Assembly (NCBI GenBank): GCA_937873255.1
Contig: CALMVM010000045.1
Coordinates: forward strand, 1 to 5,589
Reading direction: 5' to 3'
Origin: an uncultured Verrucomicrobiota bacterium
Lineage (GTDB): Bacteria; Verrucomicrobiota; Verrucomicrobiia; Chthoniobacterales; SZAS-18
Length of the DNA: 5,589 nt
Part shown: positions 1-5,589 of the stretch, in pieces
How positions within the stretch are numbered: the first letter of the stretch is position 1
Layout: each line of letters starts with the position of its first letter
Notes under the pieces: model-generated
Database searches by the model: none
Told to the model about the DNA's origin: nothing
The model's input: only the letters and a program-made list of their open reading frames with translations
Program-made: the position numbers and the translations under genes

Positions 1-1
1 C

Positions 2-748
2 GCCGTGACGATTGTGGGCACGGACGCGCTCGGGGCGGGGGCGACCGGGGCGAAGGGCAAGTTCATCGCGCTGCTGGACTTCAGCGAGGGCAGCGACATG
101 ATCATCGGCAAGCCCGGCGTGGAATCCATCAAGGACTTGAAAGGCCAGAAGATCGGCGTCGAGATCGGCCTCGTCGAGCATTTGCTTCTCTTGCAGGCGC
201 TCAAGGCCAACGGCCTGACGCAGGCGGACGTGACACTCGTGCCTACCCCGACAAACAACACCCCGCAGACCCTCGCCAGCGGCCAAGTTGCGGCGGTCGG
301 CGCGTGGTACCCGGTGTCGGGTCAGGCGCTCAAGCAGGTGGCGGGGTCGAAGAAACTCTTCACCAGCGCGCAGGCCAAGGGACTCATTTACGACGTGCTG
401 GAAGTCACGCCGACTAGCCTGTCTCAACACAAGGACCAGTGGGCCAAGGTGGCAAAAATCTATTATCGTTGCGTGGATTATCTCAAGGACCCCAAGACGC
501 ACGATGATGCCGTCAAGATCATGGCCGCCAAGGTCGGCGCGGACCCGGCGGAGTATGCCTCGAACATCCCCGGCACGCACTTCTTGACATTGCCGGAAGC
601 CAAGGCGGCGCTGCAAAAGGGCGCCGGACTGGAATCGATCTACGGTTCGTTGCAAATCGGCAATCAATTCAACTTGGACAACAAGGTCTACACTGAATCG
701 CAAAAGGCCGAGGACTACGTCGCGCCGAGCATCGTCAAGGGGATGTGA
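2..748 (+). CDS. ABC transporter substrate-binding protein, NitT/TauT type (5' partial)
   Basis: This is the C-terminal 248 or so codons of a periplasmic solute-binding protein that would deliver substrate to the permease and ATPase encoded next. The frame is open from base 2. The GTG at 5 is unlikely to be the true start, because no signal peptide is present and the family is usually 320-350 residues, so roughly 70-100 N-terminal residues are missing upstream. Visible family features are a VGTDALGAG segment at the left edge, a DFSEGSDMIIG strand and loop, a SIKDLKGQKIGVE motif that is very typical of NMT1/SsuA/TauA-type proteins, and GQVAAVGAWYPVSGQAL, the usual second-lobe ligand-contact region. 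The stop TGA overlaps the permease start (TGATG). Family assignment is firm. The ligand is not: nitrate, sulfonate, taurine, pyrimidine precursors and urea derivatives are all possible in this family. Confidence 0.9.
   Translation, partial: AVTIVGTDALGAGATGAKGKFIALLDFSEGSDMIIGKPGVESIKDLKGQKIGVEIGLVEHLLLLQALKANGLTQADVTLVPTPTNNTPQTLASGQVAAVGAWYPVSGQALKQVAGSKKLFTSAQAKGLIYDVLEVTPTSLSQHKDQWAKVAKIYYRCVDYLKDPKTHDDAVKIMAAKVGADPAEYASNIPGTHFLTLPEAKAALQKGAGLESIYGSLQIGNQFNLDNKVYTESQKAEDYVAPSIVKGM
737..743 (+). promoter_or_regulatory. Ribosome binding site for the permease
   Basis: AAGGGGA lies four bases before ATG 748, inside the last codons of the binding-protein gene. It supports 748 as the start and suggests reinitiation by ribosomes finishing the upstream gene. 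The spacing is slightly short, so ATG 772 cannot be excluded. Confidence 0.5.
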
Positions 749-1851
749 TGCGGTTGGGAGTCACCGACCGCATGTCCGTCTCCGGAAATAAGCCCGCCGC
801 CACGCGTGACTGGCTGGGTTTGAAGAAAGAATTGCCGCGCCGGCGTCGCTACCTGCTCACGCTGTCGTCGTTTTTGTTGCCGCTCGCGCTCTGGTCGCTG
901 GTCAGTTACGTGCCGTGGTTGTGGCATCCCCTGGTGCGGGTCACCTCGCCGGGGGAGGTGGAAGCGTTCTCCACCGGCGTGGAAGTGCCGCGCGCTGATT
1001 TCGAGCGCGAGAACCGCGATGCGCTCGCCCAACATTTCGAACCTGCCCAAGGCTTCCGTGTCAACCCTCCTTACCTGCCGCCGCCGCACGCGGTGGGACG
1101 CGCGTTTTTCAGCGCCTTTCGGACCCCGCCGCGTCTTCCTGACGAACCGTGGCTCTACCAGAGCTTGGGCCACAGCATCCGCACGATCTTCTGGGGCTTT
1201 CTGCTGTCGTCGTTGATCGGCGTGCCGCTGGGGGTGCTCGGGGGTGCGTACCGGTTCTTCGCGCGCCTGCAGGAGCCGTTTCTGGAATTCTTTCGCTACC
1301 TGCCCGCCCCGGCGTTTGCGGCGTTGTGCGTGGCGGTGCTGGGCATCTACGATGCGCCGAAAATCGCGATCATTTTCATCGGCACGTTTTTCCAGCAGGT
1401 GCTTGTGATCTCCAACACCGTGCGCCGCGTCGATCCCGCGCTCGTGGAAGCCGCGCAAACGCTCGGCGCGCGGGGCTGGCCGCTGTTGCGCGGCGTCATC
1501 ATTCCCGGGTCGATCACCGGGATTTACACGGACATGCGCATCCTGCTTGGCTGGGCGTGGACATACTTGATTGTCGCCGAGGTCGTCGGCACGATGTCGG
1601 GCATCACGTACTTCATCAATCAACAGGCGCGCTACCGCAATTTCCCCAACGTGTACGCCGCCATCGCCATGATCGGCATCATTGGCTTGGGCATTGATTT
1701 CGTGCTGGCGTGGATCGGCAACCGGGCGTTCCCCTGGCAGCGCACGTCGCGGCGGGCCGGACGGTTGCTGGCGTTGTCCCAACCAGCGCCGGCGTCCCAT
1801 TACCGGGTCGGTGCGGTGCCGATGTTCAGGAGAGGAGCGGTGCGCCGATGA
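748..1851 (+). CDS. ABC transporter permease, NitT/TauT (SsuC/TauC-like) with extended N-terminal region
   Basis: Inner-membrane channel subunit of the importer, 367 residues from ATG 748. A basic N-terminus (RRRR at 31-34) precedes TM1 at about 36-55. A polar segment of about 55 residues follows (56-110) before the LPPPHAV motif (110-116), which corresponds to the LPSP start of the usual core. The binding-protein-dependent transport domain then follows with several helices and the cytoplasmic EAA loop (EAAQTLG at 234-240, with proline 253 in IIPGS), which docks on the ATPase. Ordinary SsuC/TauC permeases are about 250-280 residues, so this one is long. I chose ATG 748 because it overlaps the upstream stop and has AAGGGGA at 737-743 just before it. 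GTG 745 and ATG 772 (preceded by GGGAG at 756-760) are alternatives. The end overlaps the ATPase start by four bases (ATGA). The substrate is unknown. Confidence 0.93.
   Translation: MRLGVTDRMSVSGNKPAATRDWLGLKKELPRRRRYLLTLSSFLLPLALWSLVSYVPWLWHPLVRVTSPGEVEAFSTGVEVPRADFERENRDALAQHFEPAQGFRVNPPYLPPPHAVGRAFFSAFRTPPRLPDEPWLYQSLGHSIRTIFWGFLLSSLIGVPLGVLGGAYRFFARLQEPFLEFFRYLPAPAFAALCVAVLGIYDAPKIAIIFIGTFFQQVLVISNTVRRVDPALVEAAQTLGARGWPLLRGVIIPGSITGIYTDMRILLGWAWTYLIVAEVVGTMSGITYFINQQARYRNFPNVYAAIAMIGIIGLGIDFVLAWIGNRAFPWQRTSRRAGRLLALSQPAPASHYRVGAVPMFRRGAVRR
1828..1837 (+). promoter_or_regulatory. Ribosome binding site for the ATPase
   Basis: The purine run AGGAGAGGAG contains two overlapping Shine-Dalgarno cores and ends ten bases before ATG 1848. 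It is the clearest ribosome binding site in the window. It fixes the ATPase start at 1848 rather than at earlier in-frame codons that would lie inside the permease gene. Confidence 0.75.
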
Positions 1852-2771
1852 GCACGCCCGACCCGAAGACGGTCCCGATCCGCGACCTGCTGCCGGATTA
1901 CCGGGAACAACTGCCGGAGGTTGCTGCGCGTTTCGCGCGCATCCGGGAGAGGCCAGTCATCCTGAGCATCCGTGGGCTGGAAAAATCCTACGGCCACGGC
2001 GACGCGCGCACGGTGGTGCTCGACCGGTTGAGCTTCGAGGTGCGGCGGCGGGAGTTTCTCAGCGTGGTCGGCCCGTCGGGTTGCGGCAAATCGACGCTCA
2101 TCCGCATCATCGCCGGCCTCGACGAAGCCACCGGCGGCGAGGTGCTTCTCGACGGCCAGCGCGTCGAGGGGCCGGGGCCAGATCGCGGGATGGTCTTCCA
2201 GGGATACACGCTTTTCCCGTGGCTGACGGTCAAGGGCAACGTCATGTTCGGTCTGAAGCTGCGCGGCAAGTCGAAAAAGGCGGCCGACAGGGAGGCATTC
2301 CAATGGCTCGACCTGGTCAACCTAGAGGAATTTGCCGACGCCTACCCGCACGAGCTCTCCGGCGGCATGAAGCAGCGCGTGGCCATCGCCCGCGCGCTCG
2401 CCAACGAACCGCGCATCCTCATCATGGACGAGCCCTTCGGCGCGCTCGACGCGCAGACGCGCGCGCAGATGCAGAGCTACCTTTTGCAAATCTGGAAGAG
2501 CGTGGACGTGACGATCCTCTTCATCACGCACGATCTCGAAGAAGCGGCGTACCTGTCCGACCGGGTGTTGGTGATGGGAGCCAACCCCGGCCGCATCGTG
2601 GAACTGATCGAAAACCCCGTGCCGCGTCCGCGCCGGCGGGAGCAATTCATCTCACGGCCGTTTTTGTCGCTCAAGCGGCGGCTGGCGGAATTGATCCACG
2701 CGGACGGCGCGGCCGAGGAATTGAAGCTGCCTCTCACGATGCGTCCGTGCGCGGAGGACAGCGTCGAATAG
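1848..2771 (+). CDS. ABC transporter ATP-binding protein, NitT/TauT (SsuB/TauB-like)
   Basis: Cytoplasmic ATPase that powers the importer, 307 residues. All nucleotide-binding motifs are intact: Walker A GPSGCGKST at 75-83 (lysine 81), Q-loop glutamine 118 in VFQGYTLFPWLTV, signature LSGGM at 170-174 followed by KQR, Walker B ILIMDEP with catalytic glutamate 195, D-loop GALD at 198-201, and switch histidine 228 in ITHDLEEA. The FPWLTV stretch after the Q-loop is characteristic of the nitrate/sulfonate/taurine branch. The ABC fold begins only at about residue 37, so there is an N-terminal extension rich in charged residues and proline. A C-terminal tail of about 50 residues follows the PGRIVE strand. 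Both make it longer than the roughly 255-residue SsuB/TauB norm. The ATGA overlap with the permease and the strong ribosome binding site show it belongs to the same operon. No regulatory domain is recognisable in the tail. Confidence 0.96.
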   Translation: MSTPDPKTVPIRDLLPDYREQLPEVAARFARIRERPVILSIRGLEKSYGHGDARTVVLDRLSFEVRRREFLSVVGPSGCGKSTLIRIIAGLDEATGGEVLLDGQRVEGPGPDRGMVFQGYTLFPWLTVKGNVMFGLKLRGKSKKAADREAFQWLDLVNLEEFADAYPHELSGGMKQRVAIARALANEPRILIMDEPFGALDAQTRAQMQSYLLQIWKSVDVTILFITHDLEEAAYLSDRVLVMGANPGRIVELIENPVPRPRRREQFISRPFLSLKRRLAELIHADGAAEELKLPLTMRPCAEDSVE

Positions 2772-2775
2772 GAAC

Positions 2776-2789
2776 GCATTCCGCATTCC
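2776..2789 (+). repeat. Tandem GCATTCC heptamer in the gap after the ATPase
   Basis: Two perfect head-to-tail copies of GCATTCC directly follow the ATPase stop. With the preceding GGAAC they form the small inverted pair GGAA-cgca-TTCC at 2771-2782. The gap to the next gene is only 50 bases and holds no T-rich terminator or clear promoter. Two copies of a 7-mer may be chance. Confidence 0.3.
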
Positions 2790-2821
2790 GCCCGCGTGCG
2801 TGATGTGTTTCAGTGGAAGCC

Positions 2822-3985
2822 ATGAAGAACCGAACTGCTCCTGGTCTGTTGGCGCTCGCGGCCTTTTTGCTGATGGCCCATCCGGCGGTTTCGTCGGAAA
2901 CGTGGACTCGCCCATCCGATGACCGGGGCGAACTCTCTCCGCCGCCCCTGCCGGTGGAAGTCTCACCGGACGACGCGGCCCTGCGTTACGACGGCCGGTT
3001 CGAGCGGTCGAACCCGAAAGAAGCCGTCTGCGCGTGGTCGGCGTCGGCGGTGACGATGCGTTTTCGCGGCACGGCGGTCAACGTCCGCCTCGGCACCGGG
3101 GCCAACCGCTTCGAGGCGGTCGTGGACGGCGTGCCGGTGAAGATCCTGACAACCGCCGCCGCCGATGCACACCACCCCGCGCCGTCTCCGTCGCCGTCGT
3201 TGTACGCCGTGGCCTCCGGGCTGCCGGACAGCGAGCATCGCGTGACGATCTTCAAGTGCACGGAAGCCGCCGTGGGCAATGCGACGTTCGGGGGCTTCCA
3301 ACTCAACGCAGGGTCAGCCGTGCTGCCCGCCGCGCCGGCCCGGCGCAAGATCGCGGTGATCGGCGACTCGATCAGTTGCGGCTTCGGCAACGAGGCCGCC
3401 AGCGAGGACGAGCCCTTCTCGCCCGCGACCGAAAACGCTTGGTGGAGCTACGGGGCCATCGCCGCGCGCGGCGTCGGGGCGGACTACGAGTGCATCGCCT
3501 GGTCGGGCCGCAAGATGTATCCCGACAACACGATTTCCGAGGTCTACGGCCGCACGCTGCCCTCCGACGTGAAATCCCGCTGGCCCGGCGACAAGGAAAA
3601 GCCCGACGTCATCCTCATAAACCTCTGCACGAACGACCTCCTCGTCGCGCGGCTGCCGGACCACGACGGCTGGGTGAAGGCGTACCGCGATTTCGTGGCC
3701 CGGCTGCGCACGGAAGCCCCGCGCGCGACGATCTATTGCGCCCTCGGGTCGATGATGGTCGACCAACCCCCGCCGGGGCGTCCTTTCCTGACGACCGCGC
3801 GCACATGGATACAAGAGGTGGTCAAGGCCAGCCACGACGCAGGCGACGCAAACGTACGTTTTTTAGAATTCGAACCCCAACGAGCCGTCAACGGTCTCGG
3901 GGCGGGCTATCATCCGAGCGTGCGGACACAGCAAATCATGGCGGAGAAATTCGTTGGTGCCCTACGGACAGACATGCATTGGTAA
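2822..3985 (+). CDS. Secreted SGNH/CE2-type carbohydrate esterase
   Basis: Probably removes acetyl or other acyl groups from polysaccharide outside the cytoplasm. The 387-residue product starts with a signal peptide (MKNR, hydrophobic LLALAAFLLMA, cleavage near AVSS at 22-25). Residues of about 35-160 form a CE2-like beta-sandwich, with YDGRFERS, RFRGTAVNV, VVDGVPV and the FKCTEAAVGNATFGGFQL segment that resembles the family's KRTE...F.GF strand. The SGNH domain follows: block I GDSISCGFGN with nucleophile serine 183, block II glycine 229 in WSGRK, block III CTND with asparagine 271, and block V HPS with histidine 364. The GDSI.CG.GN pattern after the sandwich is typical of CE2 acetylxylan esterases. 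Two departures: cysteine 269 stands where GTND has glycine, and GAGYHPS lacks the aspartate often seen before the histidine. ATG 2822 was preferred to GTG 2813 because it opens the signal peptide cleanly. GGAAG at 2815-2819 is too close to be a good ribosome binding site. A broader SGNH hydrolase role is possible. Confidence 0.9.
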   Translation: MKNRTAPGLLALAAFLLMAHPAVSSETWTRPSDDRGELSPPPLPVEVSPDDAALRYDGRFERSNPKEAVCAWSASAVTMRFRGTAVNVRLGTGANRFEAVVDGVPVKILTTAAADAHHPAPSPSPSLYAVASGLPDSEHRVTIFKCTEAAVGNATFGGFQLNAGSAVLPAAPARRKIAVIGDSISCGFGNEAASEDEPFSPATENAWWSYGAIAARGVGADYECIAWSGRKMYPDNTISEVYGRTLPSDVKSRWPGDKEKPDVILINLCTNDLLVARLPDHDGWVKAYRDFVARLRTEAPRATIYCALGSMMVDQPPPGRPFLTTARTWIQEVVKASHDAGDANVRFLEFEPQRAVNGLGAGYHPSVRTQQIMAEKFVGALRTDMHW

Positions 3986-3990
3986 GCCAA

Positions 3991-4026
3991 GGAACGCGTG
4001 AAATGACACTACGCCGCAGGCGTTCC
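3991..4026 (+). repeat. Imperfect inverted repeat just after the esterase gene
   Basis: GGAACGC at 3991-3997 is complementary to GCGTTCC at 4020-4026. Between them a competing small hairpin, ACGCC-gca-GGCGT, occupies 4011-4023 and shares bases with the right arm, so the two cannot form together. It lies six bases past the esterase stop, where a transcription terminator could be, but no run of T follows. I call it only a possible weak structure. Confidence 0.3.
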
Positions 4027-4033
4027 ATACCGT

Positions 4034-4142
4034 GGTAGGAATGGCTCTCCGAGCCGTTCCCTGAATTTCGGGTTGGACGTCTTTCGGTGTGACAAACCAT
4101 TTCCAGAAACAATAGGGAACGGCTCGGAGAGCCACCCCTACC
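4034..4142. repeat. REP/iREP pair (REPIN- or BIME-like inverted repeat)
   Basis: Two 29-base arms, 4034-4062 and 4114-4142, are inverted copies of each other with 27 matches, separated by a 51-base spacer. Each arm contains its own hairpin core, GGCTC-TCC-GAGCC. Each, read inward from the outer edge, has GTAG at the foot of the hairpin (4035-4038, and CTAC at 4138-4141 on this strand). A short imperfect palindrome with a 5' GTAG-type tetranucleotide, present as an inverted pair in an intergenic gap, is how REP sequences and their REPIN/BIME pairs look in enterobacteria and pseudomonads, where REP-associated tyrosine transposases recognise them. Whether this genome holds other copies or such a transposase cannot be seen here. 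A bidirectional terminator or a miniature transposon end pair are alternatives. Confidence 0.7.
4038..4060 (+). repeat. Left REP hairpin, 10-bp stem with 3-base loop
   Basis: GGAATGGCTC pairs with GAGCCGTTCC around a TCC loop, with nine Watson-Crick pairs and one T-G wobble (4042 with 4056). The GTAG tetranucleotide overlaps its 5' foot at 4035-4038. Read on the minus strand, the right copy (about 4116-4138) folds the same way with two A-T pairs changed to G-T wobbles. Confidence 0.7.
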
Positions 4143-4168
4143 TTGGTTGGACCCAACCCATCGTACTA

Positions 4169-5589
4169 ATGCGTTTCGTTTCCCTTTCCGCTCGCCGGTG
4201 GTTCTCCCTCGTCGGGTGGCTGGGATTGGCCGCCGCGCTGGCGGGTGCGTTCGCGGCGGCCTGCGCGAACCACCACGAGGTTTTCGGCGAGAAAGGGCAG
4301 GTGTTTTTCGTCGACGCCGATTGCTACGCGCGCATGACCCGCGTGCGGGTCGTCTGCGAACATCCCGGCCGGATTTTGGCCGCGCACGACTTCGAGAATT
4401 ATCCGTTCGGCACGCGTCCGCACACGACGGCGCTGTTCGATTACCTGATCTGGGCGTTGCGCGCGGTGATCGGCGTGTTCGCAAACGGCGAGACGCGGGA
4501 TTTGGCGGGCGCGTGGATTTCCCCTTTGCTGGCGCTGGCGGCGGTCGCGGGAGTCGGCGTATGGGCGAACCTCGCGCGGCTGCCGGGGCGGCTGCCGATG
4601 TGGATCGTGCTGGCGGCGAGCCCGATCCTCGCCCACGGGTTCGCGTTGGGCCGGCCCGATCACCAATCGCTCGCGCTGGCGTGCACGGCGTGGGCTCTCG
4701 CGGCTGAATGGGCACTCTGGCGTGGACCGTCGCGGGGTTGGGGTTGGGTGAGCGGTGTGGCGTGGGCGCTGGGATTGTGGACGACGTTGTATGAACCGAT
4801 CGTGCTCCTGGCGGTCGTGTTGGCGGCGGGGTTGGCGTTCAACCGACAGGCGCTCTGGCAACGCGAACGTTTGCCGGGACTCGCGGCGGGTGGGGTGATC
4901 CTGCTGGCGGCATTGGCGGTCGAGGGCTGGCGGATCGACGCGCTGCCGGGCTTCGGCAAGGATGCGCCGCTGTTCGCGGTCTGGAGTCGGCAGGTTGAAG
5001 AATTGCGCAGCGTCGCGCCGTGGGACGGAATCATTTTTCGTTGGACGGGCTGGGGATTGTGCGTCGCGCCGGTCCTGCTGCTGTTGCCCCGGCAGGAGCC
5101 GGACATCGGCGCGGCGGCGAACGAACGCCGTCTTGGCCGCGCGCTGGCCGTGCTGCTCCTCGCGGTCTGGACCCTGACGTGCTGGCAGGTTCGCTGGGGA
5201 TATTTTTTGCCGCTCGTTTATTCGATGACCGTCCCCACGCAACTCGGGGCTTTGCCGGTCCGTTGGCGGTCGGCGGCCGCCGCGCTGCTGGTGGCCGCGT
5301 TGTGGCCGCTGGCGGGTTTCTGGTACGAGACAGTGCATCCTTCCGCCGAGGCCGCCGCCGTTTTGACCGAACAGCGCGAGGACGCGTCCCTGTTGCGCGA
5401 AACGGCGGAGTTCATCGGCCGCGCCCCCGCCGCCGAACCCTCTGCCGCCCGGGGCATTCTCGCTCCGTGGTGGCTATGCCCCGCCTTGGCGTATTGGTCC
5501 GATCAGCCGGCGGTGGCCGGGAGTTCGCACGAAAGCCTGGAGGGCATCGGAGACACGGCGCTTTTCTATCTGGAGCCCGATGCCCGGCA
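4169..5589 (+). CDS. STT3/PglB-like GT-C membrane glycosyltransferase (3' partial)
   Basis: The frame is open from ATG 4169 to the window end (473 codons) without a stop. The product is strongly hydrophobic and polytopic, with TM1 at about 11-32 after a basic N-terminus. In the first external loop VDADCYARM places aspartates 49 and 51; D51-C-Y resembles the catalytic D-G-Y of PglB. FALGRPDHQSL puts aspartate 164 and histidine 165 where STT3 proteins carry their second acidic motif. QVEEL (glutamate 278) sits where a TIxE-like glutamate is expected. WWLCP at 434-438 lies at the start of the soluble C-terminal part, in the position of WWDxG. This would make it a GT-C enzyme using a lipid-linked sugar at the outer membrane face, perhaps an oligosaccharyltransferase relative. 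The acceptor is unknown. No Shine-Dalgarno sequence precedes the start, which lies 26 bases after the REP pair. The C-terminus is off the window. Confidence 0.85.
   Translation, partial: MRFVSLSARRWFSLVGWLGLAAALAGAFAAACANHHEVFGEKGQVFFVDADCYARMTRVRVVCEHPGRILAAHDFENYPFGTRPHTTALFDYLIWALRAVIGVFANGETRDLAGAWISPLLALAAVAGVGVWANLARLPGRLPMWIVLAASPILAHGFALGRPDHQSLALACTAWALAAEWALWRGPSRGWGWVSGVAWALGLWTTLYEPIVLLAVVLAAGLAFNRQALWQRERLPGLAAGGVILLAALAVEGWRIDALPGFGKDAPLFAVWSRQVEELRSVAPWDGIIFRWTGWGLCVAPVLLLLPRQEPDIGAAANERRLGRALAVLLLAVWTLTCWQVRWGYFLPLVYSMTVPTQLGALPVRWRSAAAALLVAALWPLAGFWYETVHPSAEAAAVLTEQREDASLLRETAEFIGRAPAAEPSAARGILAPWWLCPALAYWSDQPAVAGSSHESLEGIGDTALFYLEPDAR

Noticed and set aside
715..1800. 361-codon open frame on the minus strand opposite the permease gene
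   Set aside because: The product is arginine- and histidine-rich low-complexity sequence, and the + strand permease is unmistakable. It is a composition shadow.
2..3985. The importer and esterase as one functional polysaccharide-utilisation system
   Set aside because: NitT/TauT importers carry small nitrogen or sulfur compounds rather than sugars, and no glycoside hydrolase or sugar-specific importer is present. Adjacency alone does not support a joint role.
2771..4026. GGAACGC occurring just after two genes (2771-2777 and 3991-3997) and inverted at 4020-4026, as a shared regulatory site
   Set aside because: A 7-mer in three places in a GC-rich 5.6-kb window is weak evidence, and the flanking bases do not match.
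3034..4038. 334-codon open frame overlapping the esterase in another + frame
   Set aside because: Its arginine-rich product has no domain, whereas the overlapped frame has a signal peptide and all SGNH blocks.
4089..4117. Possible promoter in the REP spacer (GTGACA as -35, AATAGG as -10)
   Set aside because: The -35 match is good, but the -10 matches only about three of six positions and lies partly in the repeat arm. Too weak to call without transcription-start data.
4034..4142. Rho-independent terminator for the esterase gene
   Set aside because: The hairpins are strong, but no T-run follows either arm, and the double-hairpin GTAG layout fits a REP pair better. A side role in termination remains possible.
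4166..5338. 390-codon open frame on the minus strand opposite the glycosyltransferase gene
   Set aside because: Its product is very rich in arginine, glutamine and proline with no recognisable domain. It lies antisense to a frame with clear membrane helices and conserved motifs. High GC at third positions explains the lack of stops.

Overview
The window is a GC-rich (roughly 60-65% by eye) bacterial chromosomal segment. All five genes are on the + strand, and both end genes are cut by the window edges. I see no rRNA, tRNA, CRISPR array, transposase or phage gene. The protein types (a CE2-like secreted esterase, a GT-C membrane glycosyltransferase, an extended NitT/TauT-type transporter) and the weak ribosome binding sites on some genes would fit a Verrucomicrobiota- or Planctomycetota-like organism. 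This is an impression from gene content, not a proven assignment.

Region 1 (2-2771) is a compact ABC importer operon of the nitrate/sulfonate/taurine (NitT/TauT) type: the 3' part of a substrate-binding protein, a membrane permease and an ATPase. The genes overlap at TGATG and ATGA junctions, so translation is probably coupled. The permease has an unusually long segment between its first membrane helix and its transport core. The ATPase has an N-terminal extension of about 36 residues and a long C-terminal tail. Similar long permeases are, from memory, found with the importers near urea carboxylase genes, but the substrate cannot be read from this window.

Region 2 (2772-3985) is a short 50-base gap followed by an exported two-domain esterase of the CE2/SGNH type. 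An N-terminal beta-sandwich precedes an SGNH catalytic domain with the GDS serine and HPS histidine. Its block III reads CTND instead of GTND, and the acidic residue normally just before the catalytic histidine looks replaced.

Region 3 (3986-4168) is non-coding. Its main content is a pair of 29-base inverted arms (27 of 29 positions match) around a 51-base spacer. Each arm is itself a short hairpin with the tetranucleotide GTAG at its foot. This is the architecture of a REP/iREP pair (REPIN or BIME), the non-autonomous repeat mobilised by REP-associated tyrosine transposases.

Region 4 (4169-5589) is an open reading frame running off the window end. It encodes a polytopic membrane protein resembling STT3/PglB/AglB oligosaccharyltransferases. 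Acidic residues stand where STT3 enzymes keep theirs, but the WWDxG motif is replaced by WWLCP.

The transporter genes clearly work together. The esterase and the glycosyltransferase are probably separate transcription units with no evident link to the importer. The most noteworthy signals are the REPIN-like element and the divergent active-site motifs of the two enzymes. I see no clearly new multi-gene system.
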